The translations under genes were made by a program, and so were the position numbers. Below are positions 1 to 11,864 of a stretch of DNA of 64,000 nucleotides, piece by piece; position 1 is the stretch's first letter; every line of letters begins with the position of its first letter. Source of the DNA: CAYQQU01 sp964419545 (lineage in GTDB: Bacteria; Bacteroidota; Bacteroidia; Chitinophagales; Saprospiraceae); NCBI GenBank assembly GCA_964419545.1, contig CAYQQU010000027.1:1-64000 (forward strand), in the 5' to 3' direction. Under the pieces are notes generated by a model. It saw only the letters and a list, made by a program, of their open reading frames with translations, was not told where the DNA came from and ran no database searches.

Positions 1-89
1 CGCGTGGCCGGGTATGGAGCGCTGCGCCTGGCAGGGTTTGAGTGATATGTCCAGCGGGGAGCGCCAATTTTCCCCGTTTTCCCATCCAT

Positions 90-270
90 AGGGTTGTGTG
101 AAAAAGAACCTATAACACTTGGCTGCTTCTTTTGGCGCTATCCTGCATTAACAATACTCGCCGCAGCGATGGCTACCCGCCTGCCGGCCGGTAGGCGCCT
201 GCGCTTTTTGCCTTGTCGAGCGCCAAAATAAGCTACCCGATTCTTCACAACTCATTCTTCACACAACCCT
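90..270. repeat. Long imperfect palindrome abutting a stop codon
   Basis: The 13-base arm AGGGTTGTGTGAA at 90-102 is repeated exactly in inverted form at 258-270. Matching continues inward with gaps (TTTTGGCGCT near 130-140 against AGCGCCAAAA near 220-230) to a centre near CCTGCCGGCCGGTAGG. The whole unit can fold into one ~180-nt interrupted hairpin. Its right end touches the stop codon of the neighbouring minus-strand gene, so it could act as a 3' end or terminator. It could equally be a mobile hairpin element. Confidence 0.7.
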
Positions 271-2006
271 TAGCGGATTAAGTTCACCGTACCCACCCGT
301 TCGCGGTCCTGGCCGGTGCTCGTTTGCCAGCTGATGCGGTAGAGGTAGACGCCCTGCGGCATGTCCTGGCCCTGGCGGGTGCCGTCCCAGCCCCGGTTGA
401 TGTCGGTGCTTTCGAAGACGCCGCCGCCCCAGCGGTCGTAGATGACCAGCTGGTAGTCGTTGGGCGCGCCGAAGGGCAGGATGGGCCGGAATACGCTATT
501 GACGCCTTCGGGCGCGAAGGCGTTGGGAACGTACATCTCCGCTACCTGCTCGGCGCAGGCGATGTTGGAGCGCGACTGCAGGCGCTCGGTGCTGCCGTCG
601 GGGTAGGTGAGCAGGAAGTCGGCGACGATGGTATAGCAGGCGGCCGCCTGGTTGGGGTCGTCCACATCGACGGCGTCGTTGTACTGCGTGATGGTGGGGC
701 CGACCTGGCTGAGCGGCTGGCCGTTGCGGAACACTTCGTAGGTCACCTCCGTGGCGCCGGGGTTGGCCAGGGCCGTCCAGGTGAGCAGGTTGGTGCGGTC
801 GGGCTGGGGGGCAGCGGTGAGGTAGACGGTGGGTACGACCTCCGACTGCGCGGAGTCGTCGCAATCGTCGACCGTCGTGATCTGGTAGAAATAGGGGCCG
901 GAGGCCGGGTCGACATTGCTGTCGGTGAAGGTATTGTCGGCCATCAGCGGCGGGTCGACGGTGAGGGCGGCGAGCTGGTCGAAGTTGTTGCCGTCGGTGG
1001 AGCGCCGTATGGCGCCTTCGCTGAGTTCGGCATTGTCGTTCCAGCGCCACTGCAGGTCGACTATCGCGCCGCTCGCGTCGTAAGTGGCGTTGGCCAGCGT
1101 CAGCTCGCGGATGGGCTGGGTGACGTCGACGGTGGTGCAGATCACGTTGGAGTTGGAGACGATGGTGTTGTCGTTGCCGCGTATCGCGCGCACCGTGAAG
1201 CAGTATTCGTCGCCGTCGTTGGCCTGGTCGAAGCGGTAGCTGAAGGCGTCGCCGAAGGTCGTTTCCACTACCACCGGCGGCTCGCCGTTCACGCTCACGC
1301 GCACCTCGTGCGCGCCGATGCCGTTGGGCCAGTTCTGATAAGCGTTCCAGGCCAGGTCGATGGCCTGTTCGCAGGGGTCTACTCCCGTATTTTGCAGAAA
1401 GACGGTATTGTGCGGGTCGCCCACCAGGCTCTGGTTGCCGCAGCGGTCGAGCGCCACTACGAAGTAGGTTTCGGGGCCGTCGTTCGGCGCGGCGGTAGTG
1501 TCGAGGTAAGTATTGCCGGAAAAGACGGTATCGATGACGGTGGTGCCGGTCGCAGTGTTGCGGGAAATGACGTAGGCGAACACTTCGGGCGAAGGGCTGG
1601 GCGTCCATTCTATCAGGACGTCCTCTCCTTCGATGGTGACGTAGTCGATAGGCCCGCCGATGGGGATCAGGTTATCGAGCGTATCGGAAGGGAAGGGGTT
1701 GAGCCCCGGGCAGTCGAAGTTGCTTTCCATATAGTAGTACCACAGGTCGTTGCCGGCCGTTTCGTGAAAAAAGAAATCCTGATCCGGGTCGGTGATGGTG
1801 GTCAGCACGGAGTAGGGCCCCTCTTCGTTGGGGCTGGCGTAGATGAGGTAGCTCTCGAAGGGGCCGCACGCAACGTCGGGCAGTTCCCAGACGAGGGTGT
1901 CGTTTTTCACGCAGATGAAATTCGGCGGCTCGATCTGCGCGGTGGCGGCGAGGCGCCAGATGAGACCGAAAAACAGGACCAGGGCCAGTCGTTTAATCGC
2001 TTTCAT
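270..2006 (-). CDS. Secreted T9SS substrate with gliding-motility-type C-terminal domain
   Basis: This 578-residue exported protein has an N-terminal hydrophobic signal segment ending near AATAQ (about residue 24). Several fibronectin-III-like modules follow (repeated patterns such as TYFVVALDRCGN, YCFTVRAIRG and YFYQITTVDDC, roughly residues 120-470). The last ~90 residues form a CHU_C / type B sorting domain: it opens with the motif MYVPNAFAPEGVN, has a central YDRWGG and ends in a VGTVNLIR strand. Such domains target proteins through the type IX secretion system to the cell surface. The start overlaps the end of the upstream lipoprotein gene by 14 bp, so the two are probably one transcription unit. 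The substrate or adhesion partner is unknown. Function as a surface or adhesive protein is inferred from the domain make-up. Confidence 0.88.
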   Translation of the reverse strand: MKAIKRLALVLFFGLIWRLAATAQIEPPNFICVKNDTLVWELPDVACGPFESYLIYASPNEEGPYSVLTTITDPDQDFFFHETAGNDLWYYYMESNFDCPGLNPFPSDTLDNLIPIGGPIDYVTIEGEDVLIEWTPSPSPEVFAYVISRNTATGTTVIDTVFSGNTYLDTTAAPNDGPETYFVVALDRCGNQSLVGDPHNTVFLQNTGVDPCEQAIDLAWNAYQNWPNGIGAHEVRVSVNGEPPVVVETTFGDAFSYRFDQANDGDEYCFTVRAIRGNDNTIVSNSNVICTTVDVTQPIRELTLANATYDASGAIVDLQWRWNDNAELSEGAIRRSTDGNNFDQLAALTVDPPLMADNTFTDSNVDPASGPYFYQITTVDDCDDSAQSEVVPTVYLTAAPQPDRTNLLTWTALANPGATEVTYEVFRNGQPLSQVGPTITQYNDAVDVDDPNQAAACYTIVADFLLTYPDGSTERLQSRSNIACAEQVAEMYVPNAFAPEGVNSVFRPILPFGAPNDYQLVIYDRWGGGVFESTDINRGWDGTRQGQDMPQGVYLYRISWQTSTGQDRERVGTVNLIR

Positions 2007-2754
2007 AAGTATCCTTACTTTGCACGTCCAGCCGGCGGCGCAGCTTTTCTTCCAGGGTCGGCATCTTGTAGCGGTCGGCCAGCTGATATTCGAGTGTCAG
2101 GTTGTCGGTGATTTCCTTTTTATAATAAACGAGCCCGACGCCTTTTGCGTACAATTCCAAACCGGAGAATTCCTTTTCGAAAAAGCCTTCGGCCTCCCGT
2201 TCGAAGAGTTCGCGCACCTGGAACGCCACGCAATCGTAGCGCTCGCCCCCGATGGTGACGGTGGTGTCGCCCAGAAAACGCCGGTTTTTGATGAGGGTAA
2301 AGACGGCGCCCGAGTCGGAGGGCGGCGACCAGCGTACCTTGTACAGAAAAATACCGCTGGAATCGGACACTTCGAACGGAAAGACGTTGCCGGCCTCGAT
2401 GGTCACCGCCACTTGCTGCTGCAAGCCGCTGCTGTCGGTTTCGTAGATCAGCATATCCGCCAGCAGCATGCCGTTGCGCACCAGTTCTTCGCGCACAAAC
2501 TGCAGCGGCGCCAGATCGTATTCGTAATAGGCGCCGGTGAGGAATACGCCCTTATCGTTGACGAAAGAACGGTAGTACCAGTAGTTGGGCGTCAATGAAT
2601 CCTGGCCGACCGACCGGTATTCGTACACCAGGCCCTCCTGCAACCGCTTGAGGGGAAAATAATAGTCACGGATGTCCCGCTTGCCTTCGCCGCTGCATTG
2701 GGCCAGTAAAAATCCCAGCAGGGGGAGCCACAATAGTTTTAAACCGCTGCGCAT
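1993..2754 (-). CDS. Predicted lipoprotein of unknown function
   Basis: A 253-residue protein with a lipoprotein signal peptide: hydrophobic residues 5-19 are followed by the lipobox LLAQC, making Cys20 the likely lipidated residue. The rest is a soluble, charged domain rich in beta-type alternation (for example LVYEYRSVG and YYYRSF-like stretches). I recognise no family with confidence; it resembles the many short Bacteroidota lipoproteins of unknown function. It is the first gene of a two-gene unit with the T9SS substrate, whose start codon lies inside its last 14 bases. A -7 box TACATTTG lies ~30 bp upstream on the same strand. Confidence 0.75.
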   Translation of the reverse strand: MRSGLKLLWLPLLGFLLAQCSGEGKRDIRDYYFPLKRLQEGLVYEYRSVGQDSLTPNYWYYRSFVNDKGVFLTGAYYEYDLAPLQFVREELVRNGMLLADMLIYETDSSGLQQQVAVTIEAGNVFPFEVSDSSGIFLYKVRWSPPSDSGAVFTLIKNRRFLGDTTVTIGGERYDCVAFQVRELFEREAEGFFEKEFSGLELYAKGVGLVYYKKEITDNLTLEYQLADRYKMPTLEEKLRRRLDVQSKDTYESD

Positions 2755-2783
2755 CTTCGAAATTCCGTTTTGCTCTCAACCCG

Positions 2784-2791
2784 CAAATGTA
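2784..2791 (-). promoter_or_regulatory. Candidate Bacteroidota -7 box for the lipoprotein gene
   Basis: On the minus strand this reads TACATTTG, a full match to the Bacteroidota -7 consensus TAnnTTTG, ~30 bp before the start codon at 2754. No good TTG-type -33 element is seen at the usual 19-bp spacing. Confidence 0.45.
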
Positions 2792-2940
2792 TATTCCTGT
2801 TTATCATATTGTGTCATTTTGGCAGAAAAAAAAGTGTGGTATGAATTGTGTACCACCGAAAGGGATGGAATTTTAAAGGTAGGAAGCGGACGCGAATCGG
2901 CCTGTTTTTCGAAAACCCGGGATGGAGTCTTTGTTTGCGT

Positions 2941-3108
2941 TAGAGCTTGTTTGGAGGTAGTGCTTTTGAAGCGAAAAACTCAGATTTTGGGTTCTCCCGA
3001 AGGGATTTTTCCGGCTCATAGCAGCGCTACGGGTCGGAAAAATGCCACAGGGAGGTTCCAAAAGCTGGGTTTTGCAGCCAAAATGACTACCTCCAAACAA
3101 GCTCTTAG
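2941..3108. repeat. Long imperfect palindrome, MITE-like
   Basis: The arm GAGCTTGTTTGGAGGTAGT (from 2943) is matched perfectly by its inverse ending at 3105. Partial complementarity continues to a centre near CATAGCAGCGCTACG. The trinucleotide TTA sits directly outside both arms (2940-2942 and 3106-3108). This fits a short target duplication of the TA/TNA type made by IS5-family elements whose ends begin with GAG. No transposase is encoded, so a non-autonomous element is the simplest reading. Confidence 0.7.
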
Positions 3109-3192
3109 ATCGAAAGATAGGAGGTTGAGGTTGAGGTTGAAGGCCTTGCCCCTGCGCAACAAGTCTAATAAATACCCACACTTTTTTCTTCG

Positions 3193-3200
3193 TACCTTTG
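3193..3200 (+). promoter_or_regulatory. Candidate -7 box for secA
   Basis: TACCTTTG matches TAnnTTTG and lies 37 bp before the secA start codon. The -33 element is not evident. Confidence 0.45.
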
Positions 3201-3236
3201 ACCCTGTTCACCTGATCCATACTGAAACCTGAATAT

Positions 3237-6566
<3,330 letters not shown>

Positions 6567-6757
6567 TTCTCAACGTCCGGGCGCCGCTTGTTTTCGGGGC
6601 GCCCCACCCTAAGCCTAGAAAAGCTAGGGAGAAATGGATTTTTGTAATATATTGCGTGCGCTTTTTACTATAGTGCGAAACGACCCCTGAATGGGCGCCC
6701 CGTCCGGGCTCCCGGGCCGCTTCGAGACCAAAAATACCTAATAACAAAGCGCATCTG

Positions 6758-7402
6758 ATGAACCTGGCGAGTTTCATTGACCATACCCTGCTGCGACCGG
6801 ACTGTACGCTCGAAGATATCCAGCGCGTTTGTCGGGAGGCGGAACAACATGGCTTCGCCGCCGTTTGCATCCCGCCTTTTTACGTGAAAAAAGCGGCCGA
6901 CCTGCTGGCCGAAACGCCGGTCAAGGTGGCTACGGTGATCGGCTTTCCCATGGGCTATTCGGCTACGCCGGCCAAGGTGGAGGAGATCAAAAGAGCCGTA
7001 GACGACGGCGCCCACGAGGTAGACGTAGTCGTTAACCTGTGCGCCCTGAAAAGCGGCAACTGGAACTACGTGCGCAACGACATCGATAGCGTAACCACCG
7101 CCGTGCACCTCAAAGGGCGGCGCGTAAAGATCATTCTCGAAACCGGCATCCTCACGCCCGAAGAAACGACCCGCGTCTGCGAGATCTGCCTGGAAGTGAA
7201 ACCCGACTTCGTCAAGACCTGCACCGGCTTCAACGGCGGCGGGGCTACCCTGGAAGCGGTCGCCCGGCTCCGCGAAGCCGTCACGGATCAGATCAAAATC
7301 AAAGCTTCGGGCGGCATACGCACCCATGCCGAGGCGCTTGCCTTCATCGAAGCCGGAGCAGCCCGGCTGGGAAGTTCGGCCGGGGCGGCGCTGCTGCAAT
7401 AA
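6758..7402 (+). CDS. deoC: Deoxyribose-phosphate aldolase
   Basis: DeoC cleaves 2-deoxyribose-5-phosphate to acetaldehyde and glyceraldehyde-3-phosphate in deoxynucleoside salvage. The 214-residue protein is a complete short-form class I aldolase. The opening IDHTLLRP, the EVDVVVN strand with Asp89, the Schiff-base lysine Lys153 in FVKTCTGF, and Lys182 in IKASGGIR are all in place. The usual VKTSTGF has Cys instead of Ser here, a conservative change next to the catalytic lysine. Nothing nucleoside-related is adjacent. It lies between secA and the SPOR/rodA pair and looks like a stand-alone gene. Confidence 0.95.
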   Translation: MNLASFIDHTLLRPDCTLEDIQRVCREAEQHGFAAVCIPPFYVKKAADLLAETPVKVATVIGFPMGYSATPAKVEEIKRAVDDGAHEVDVVVNLCALKSGNWNYVRNDIDSVTTAVHLKGRRVKIILETGILTPEETTRVCEICLEVKPDFVKTCTGFNGGGATLEAVARLREAVTDQIKIKASGGIRTHAEALAFIEAGAARLGSSAGAALLQ

Positions 7403-7437
7403 ACTGAATATAAGCCCTTTTTCTCCGCTGCGAATCC

Positions 7438-7445
7438 TATCTTTG
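7438..7445 (+). promoter_or_regulatory. Candidate -7 box for the SPOR-rodA unit
   Basis: TATCTTTG matches TAnnTTTG and lies 39 bp before the start at 7485. This also argues against any start for the SPOR gene upstream of about 7452. Confidence 0.45.
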
Positions 7446-7484
7446 TCGGTAATACTACCAGTTTTGCGTGAACGTTATGCTATC

Positions 7485-7886
7485 ATGAAAAGAATTTTCT
7501 TCGTTATCTGCTTTTTATCCGGCATGGCCGGCTTCGCGAAAGCTCAGAACATCGATATCGACGAACCGCGATCCATCGAAAGCATGATGGATCGCTTCAC
7601 CGAGATCAATCGCGCCAAGCAATACGTCAACGGCTGGCGGGTGCAGGTGCTTGCCACCCCCGACCGGCGGCGGCTGGAAGAAGCGCTGCGCAGCTTCCGG
7701 ATCCGCTATCCCAAGGTTTCGTCCGACTGGGTGCACTCCAACCCCTATTACAAGCTGCGCGCCGGTGCTTTTGCGACGCGCCTCGAAGCTTTGCGCCTTT
7801 TGCACATTTTGAAAGAAGATTATCCGGGGGCTTACCTGGTGCGCGACAATCAGGTGAAACCGGAAGAGTTGGTTTTTAATTATTGA
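7485..7886 (+). CDS. SPOR-domain periplasmic protein
   Basis: A 133-residue exported protein. Residues 1-20 form a signal peptide ending in AKAQ. The remainder is almost entirely one SPOR domain (GWRVQVLA at its start, YYKLRAGAF and EALRLLHILKEDYPGAYLV later). SPOR domains bind peptidoglycan strands stripped of stem peptides and localise proteins to growth or division sites. The frame is open further upstream, but the ATG at 7485 gives a proper signal peptide and follows a -7 box, so I take it as the start. The stop lies 5 bases before the rodA ATG, so the two are likely co-transcribed, which fits a role in cell-wall growth. Confidence 0.85.
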   Translation: MKRIFFVICFLSGMAGFAKAQNIDIDEPRSIESMMDRFTEINRAKQYVNGWRVQVLATPDRRRLEEALRSFRIRYPKVSSDWVHSNPYYKLRAGAFATRLEALRLLHILKEDYPGAYLVRDNQVKPEELVFNY

Positions 7887-7891
7887 AAAAC

Positions 7892-9313
7892 ATGGGGTAC
7901 CGGAAGCGATCGCGGCTTAAGTCGATCGACTGGACTACTTTTTCCATCTTTTTGGGGTTGATCGCGGTCGGCTGGCTGATGATCTTTACAGTGGGCTACG
8001 AAGACGGCGAAGCCTATAAAGGAGGGCTGGCGGCGTTCCTGCGAACGCCCGCGGGGAAGCAGACCATCTGGATCGGCATCTCTTTCATCGTCTTCTGGTT
8101 TATCATACTTATCGATTACAAGTTCTGGCAGACGTTTGCCTATCCCATCTACTTCATTTCCCTGGGGCTGCTGGTGGCGGTTCTGTTCTTCGGGATCACC
8201 ATCAAGGGGGCCACTTCCTGGTTCTCCTTCGGCGGTTTTTCCTTTCAGCCTTCGGAGGTCGCCAAGTTCGGGACCTGCCTGGCGATGTCCAGCTACCTGA
8301 GTTCTTTCAGCACCCAGCTCAAAAACCTGCAGTCGCAGTTGCTGGCCGCGCTTTTGTTTTTGGGGCCGATGCTGTTGATCCTCCTGCAGCCCGACGCCGG
8401 GTCGGCCCTGGTGTTTATTTCTTTCCTCATCGTCTTATACCGGGCGGGGTTGTCCGGCGCCTATTACCTGGTCGGTTTTTTTACCATCGCCGTCCTCCTC
8501 GTCAGCCTGGTGACGCGCCCCGTTTTTGTCATACTTTTCCTGATCTGGGGGGCGATCCTGATGATGGCCGCCAGCACGAAAGAAAAGCGCAACTACTGGC
8601 TTCTGAGCGCTTTTACCCTGGGCGTCATCGCCTTTATCGCCACCCGCTTCGGGTTTATCCGGGAGACGTTCTTCGCTTCGGCCGGGCTGCTCCTGGTCTT
8701 CGGCATATACCTCCTGGCGCTCGGCAACCAGACGCGCCTGCTGGGCGGGCTGACAGCCGCGCTGGTGCTGGGCGGCGGCCTGTCGGTGCTCGCCAATTAC
8801 GCCTTCAACAACGTGCTGCAGCCGCACCAGCAGGACCGGATCAATGTCTGGCTGCGCCCCGATCAGTGCGATCCGCAGGGCGCCCTCTACAACGTCCTGC
8901 AATCCAAAATGGCGATCGGCTCGGGCGGCTGGAAAGGGAAAGGCTTCCTGAACGGCACGATGACCAAACTGAACTACGTGCCCGAACAATCGACCGACTT
9001 CATCTTTTGCACCGTCGGGGAAGAACAGGGCTTTATCGGCAGTTTTGCGGTGATCGCGCTCTTTTTACTGCTCCTGGTCCGGCTCACCATCATCGCCGAA
9101 CGGCAGCGGTTTTCTTTCTCGCGCTACTACGCCTACTGCGTGGCGGGCATCATTTTTGTCCACTTTTTTATCAACATCGGCATGACCATGGGGCTGATGC
9201 CGATCATCGGCATTCCCCTGCCTTTTATCAGCAAAGGCGGCTCCTCCCTGCTGGGCTTTTCGATCATGATCGCCGTCTTGCTGAAACTGGATAGCAGCCG
9301 CTACCGGATCTGA
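7892..9313 (+). CDS. rodA: Rod-shape-determining SEDS glycosyltransferase RodA
   Basis: RodA/FtsW/SpoVE-type polytopic membrane protein that polymerises lipid II into glycan strands during elongation. The ~473 residues contain about ten hydrophobic segments. Family motifs include the central FQPSEVAKFG, the loop RPDQCDPQGALYN followed by QSKMAIGSGG, STDFIFCTVGEEQGFIG, and the C-terminal GMTMGLMPIIGIPLPFISKGGSS. The last is the SEDS signature. A TTG codon at 7883 would extend the protein by three residues and overlap the preceding stop; the ATG at 7892 is preferred. RodA rather than FtsW is favoured by the motif set and the SPOR partner, but no mre/pbp2 genes are in view. Confidence 0.92.
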   Translation: MGYRKRSRLKSIDWTTFSIFLGLIAVGWLMIFTVGYEDGEAYKGGLAAFLRTPAGKQTIWIGISFIVFWFIILIDYKFWQTFAYPIYFISLGLLVAVLFFGITIKGATSWFSFGGFSFQPSEVAKFGTCLAMSSYLSSFSTQLKNLQSQLLAALLFLGPMLLILLQPDAGSALVFISFLIVLYRAGLSGAYYLVGFFTIAVLLVSLVTRPVFVILFLIWGAILMMAASTKEKRNYWLLSAFTLGVIAFIATRFGFIRETFFASAGLLLVFGIYLLALGNQTRLLGGLTAALVLGGGLSVLANYAFNNVLQPHQQDRINVWLRPDQCDPQGALYNVLQSKMAIGSGGWKGKGFLNGTMTKLNYVPEQSTDFIFCTVGEEQGFIGSFAVIALFLLLLVRLTIIAERQRFSFSRYYAYCVAGIIFVHFFINIGMTMGLMPIIGIPLPFISKGGSSLLGFSIMIAVLLKLDSSRYRI

Positions 9314-9336
9314 CTGCTTCCGAAACCAGGAAAACC

Positions 9337-10470
9337 GTGTTCACTTTTCAATTACAGCATACCGATCCGCAAAGCAAGGCCCGCGCCGGCCGGATCGAGA
9401 CCGGCCACGGCGCTATCGAAACGCCTATCTTCATGCCGGTGGGAACAGTGGGCAGCGTCAAGGCCGTACACCAACGCGAGCTGGAGGAAGACATCGGCGC
9501 CCAGATCATCCTGGGCAATACGTACCACCTGTACCTGCGGCCGGGGCTGGACGTGCTGGCCGCCGCCGGCGGATTGCATCGCTTCAACGGCTGGCGCCGG
9601 CCTATCCTGACCGATAGCGGCGGCTACCAGGTGTACTCGCTGGCCCACCGCCGGAAGATCGACGAAGAAGGCGTTACTTTTCAGTCGCACATCGACGGCT
9701 CCCGCCATTTTTTCACCCCCGAAAAAGCGGTCGAGATCCAACGCGTGATCGGCGGCGACATCATCATGGCGTTCGACGAATGCCCGCCCTATCCCAGCGA
9801 ATACGCCTACGCCCGCGAATCGATGGAGCTTACGCACCGCTGGCTGGGACGCTGCGTTGAGTATTTCGACCGGACACAGGGGCATTACGGGTATGAGCAG
9901 ACCTTGTTCCCCATCGTCCAGGGCAGTACGTTTACCGACCTGCGCGTGGCTTCGGCGGAAAAGATCGCCTCCTTCGACCGGTCCGGCAATGCCATCGGCG
10001 GCCTGTCGGTGGGCGAACCCGAAGACGAGCTCTACCGCCTCACCGAATTGGTCTGCAATGTACTGCCCGCCGATAAACCCCGCTACCTGATGGGCGTCGG
10101 CACACCGGTCAATATCCTGGAATGCATCGCGCTGGGCGTGGATATGTTCGACTGCGTCCTGCCTACCCGCAACGCGCGGCACGGGATGCTCTTCACCGCG
10201 CAGGGCGTCATCAATATCAAAAACGCCAAGTGGAAAGACGATTTCAGCGCGATCGACCCCGACGGGGCGTGCCCCGCCAGCCGTTTTTACACCAAAGCCT
10301 ACCTGCGCCACCTCATGCACAGTAAAGAGCTGCTCGGCCCCCAGATCGCCAGCCTGCACAACCTGAGCTTTTTTCTGTGGCTGGTTAAGGAAGCCCGCCG
10401 CCGCATCCGGGCCGGCGATTTTCTGACCTGGAAAAATCAGATGGTCCCGCAGCTGAGCCGGCGGCTGTGA
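9337..10470 (+). CDS. tgt: tRNA-guanine (queuine) transglycosylase
   Basis: Tgt exchanges G34 of GUN-anticodon tRNAs for preQ1 in queuosine synthesis. The 377-residue protein begins with GTG and shows the substrate loop LTDSGGYQVYSLA with catalytic Asp93, MAFDECPPYPS, IGGLSVGEP, YLMGVGTP and FDCVLPTRNARHG. The canonical zinc cluster (CxCxxC...H) is mostly missing: the aligned stretch reads DPDGACPASRFYTKAYLRHL, keeping one of three cysteines. From memory, other Bacteroidota Tgt proteins also lack these cysteines, so this is probably a lineage trait and not decay. The gene lies 23 bp after rodA and 60 bp before the permease gene. Confidence 0.95.
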   Translation: MFTFQLQHTDPQSKARAGRIETGHGAIETPIFMPVGTVGSVKAVHQRELEEDIGAQIILGNTYHLYLRPGLDVLAAAGGLHRFNGWRRPILTDSGGYQVYSLAHRRKIDEEGVTFQSHIDGSRHFFTPEKAVEIQRVIGGDIIMAFDECPPYPSEYAYARESMELTHRWLGRCVEYFDRTQGHYGYEQTLFPIVQGSTFTDLRVASAEKIASFDRSGNAIGGLSVGEPEDELYRLTELVCNVLPADKPRYLMGVGTPVNILECIALGVDMFDCVLPTRNARHGMLFTAQGVINIKNAKWKDDFSAIDPDGACPASRFYTKAYLRHLMHSKELLGPQIASLHNLSFFLWLVKEARRRIRAGDFLTWKNQMVPQLSRRL

Positions 10471-10530
10471 AGCGGAAAAAGGGCAGGGTTTATGCATCTA
10501 TTCCCGGGAAAGGGACGTTATGATTAAACT

Positions 10531-11619
10531 ATGTTAAAGAAGCTCGACTGGTACATCGTCGGTAAATTTATGCGGACCTTTTTCTTCACGGTCCTCATCT
10601 TCACTATGATCTCCGTGATCATCGACTTCAGCGAAAAAGTCGAGGATTTTATCGAAGAACCGATCACGCTGAAGGAGATCCTGATCGACTATTATCCCAA
10701 CTTCATCCTCTTCATCGACGGCCTGCTCTGGCCGTTGTTTACGCTGATCTCGGTGATCTTCTTCACCTCCCGCATGGCCTACAATTCCGAGATCATCTCC
10801 ATCTTCAACGCGGGCGTGAGCTACAGCCGCCTGATGGTGCCTTACCTGGTCGGGGCGGCTATCCTTACCGGCCTCAACCTGGCCGGGAACCACTACTACA
10901 TCCCCGAAGGCAGTAAAAAAAGGCTGGATATCACCCATACTTACATCTGGCGGGATAACGACAAGGGCAAGACCCGGGACGTCCACATGTTCGTGGCGCC
11001 CGACACCAAAGTCTACATACAAAACTACCGCAAGCGCGACAGCTCGGCCCGCGACCTGCGCATCGAGCGCTTCCGCAACGACGAGCTGGTATATGTGCTC
11101 AAAGCCAGCCTGGCCCAGTGGCAGGGACCGCCCGACCGCTGGCGCCTGCGCGACTACGAGATCCGGCATTTCGACGGGATGTACGAGAGCCTCGTGGTGG
11201 GGCGCGGCCTCCAGATGGATACGACCATCGCTCTGACACCGCAGGATTTCGTCGACTACAAAGAGCAGGAGTCTATGATGACCACCTGGGAACTGCGGGA
11301 CTACATCGCGCTGCAACAACGGCGCGGCGTCGGAAACACCCGCCGCTATCTCATCGAGTTGCACCGGCGCACGGCCGAGCCGTTTACCATCTTTATCCTG
11401 ACCATCCTGGGCATGTCGATCGCTTCGCGCAAAGTGCGGGGCGGCATGGGGCTGCATCTGGCCGTGGGCGTGGGGCTGGGCGCCATTTTTATTTTCCTCT
11501 CGCGCTTTTCCATCGTCTTCGCTACCGGCGAAGCCCTGCCCGTACTGGTAGGCATCTGGATCCCGAATATCGTTTTTGGCCTGATCACGTTGTTTCTGAT
11601 CTGGCGGGCGCAGAAGTAG
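10531..11619 (+). CDS. LptF/LptG-family permease (YjgP/YjgQ)
   Basis: A 362-residue inner-membrane protein of the YjgP/YjgQ family, which with LptB and LptC extracts lipopolysaccharide and feeds the Lpt bridge. The start MLKKLDWYIVGKFMRTFFFTVLIF is typical. Hydrophobic segments lie at about 10-35, 60-80, 100-120, 285-305, 310-330 and 335-355, flanking a periplasmic domain around 130-270. Only one such gene is present here, as is common in Bacteroidota where the paralogues are unlinked. I cannot tell whether it is the LptF or LptG equivalent. The gene ends just before a long palindrome. Confidence 0.88.
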   Translation: MLKKLDWYIVGKFMRTFFFTVLIFTMISVIIDFSEKVEDFIEEPITLKEILIDYYPNFILFIDGLLWPLFTLISVIFFTSRMAYNSEIISIFNAGVSYSRLMVPYLVGAAILTGLNLAGNHYYIPEGSKKRLDITHTYIWRDNDKGKTRDVHMFVAPDTKVYIQNYRKRDSSARDLRIERFRNDELVYVLKASLAQWQGPPDRWRLRDYEIRHFDGMYESLVVGRGLQMDTTIALTPQDFVDYKEQESMMTTWELRDYIALQQRRGVGNTRRYLIELHRRTAEPFTIFILTILGMSIASRKVRGGMGLHLAVGVGLGAIFIFLSRFSIVFATGEALPVLVGIWIPNIVFGLITLFLIWRAQK

Positions 11620-11628
11620 CAGCGGTAT

Positions 11629-11800
11629 GGCTAGTGGTCTGTCAAGTGTAAATTTTCGGGTTGAATATGAGCGTATTTTGCGGCTAATCGAGGCGGAGGT
11701 TCCCGCGCATAGCGGGCTATGTAAGGGGTTCTCCAACGAAGAGTAGGCGCAAAAGACGCCGCAGGCAACCCGAAGTATTAGCCTTGACGGACCACTAGCC
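11629..11800. repeat. Long imperfect palindrome downstream of the LptF/G-type gene
   Basis: The arm GGCTAGTGGTCtGTCAAG at 11629-11646 matches its inverse at 11783-11800 with one mismatch. Complementarity continues inward (TTTCGGGTT against AACCCGAAG, TTTTGCG against CGCAAAA) to a centre CATAGCGGGCTATG. It begins 10 bp after the stop codon. No obvious target duplication is visible. It is a candidate 3'-end hairpin or non-autonomous element. Confidence 0.7.
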
Positions 11801-11864
11801 CGTCTCCTGAGAGACCCGGGTGAAAATGCAAAATGGAAAAAGTGACCCTGAACCCATCTTCCCA

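Noticed and set aside
324..2111. 595-codon open frame opposite the T9SS substrate
   Set aside because: The minus-strand product has a signal peptide, Fn3 modules and a sorting domain. The plus-strand product is V/G/A-rich without motifs.
6575..6610. secA terminator formed by GGGCGCC / GGCGCCC
   Set aside because: The stem is possible but the arms are self-complementary and no U-run follows, so termination cannot be supported.
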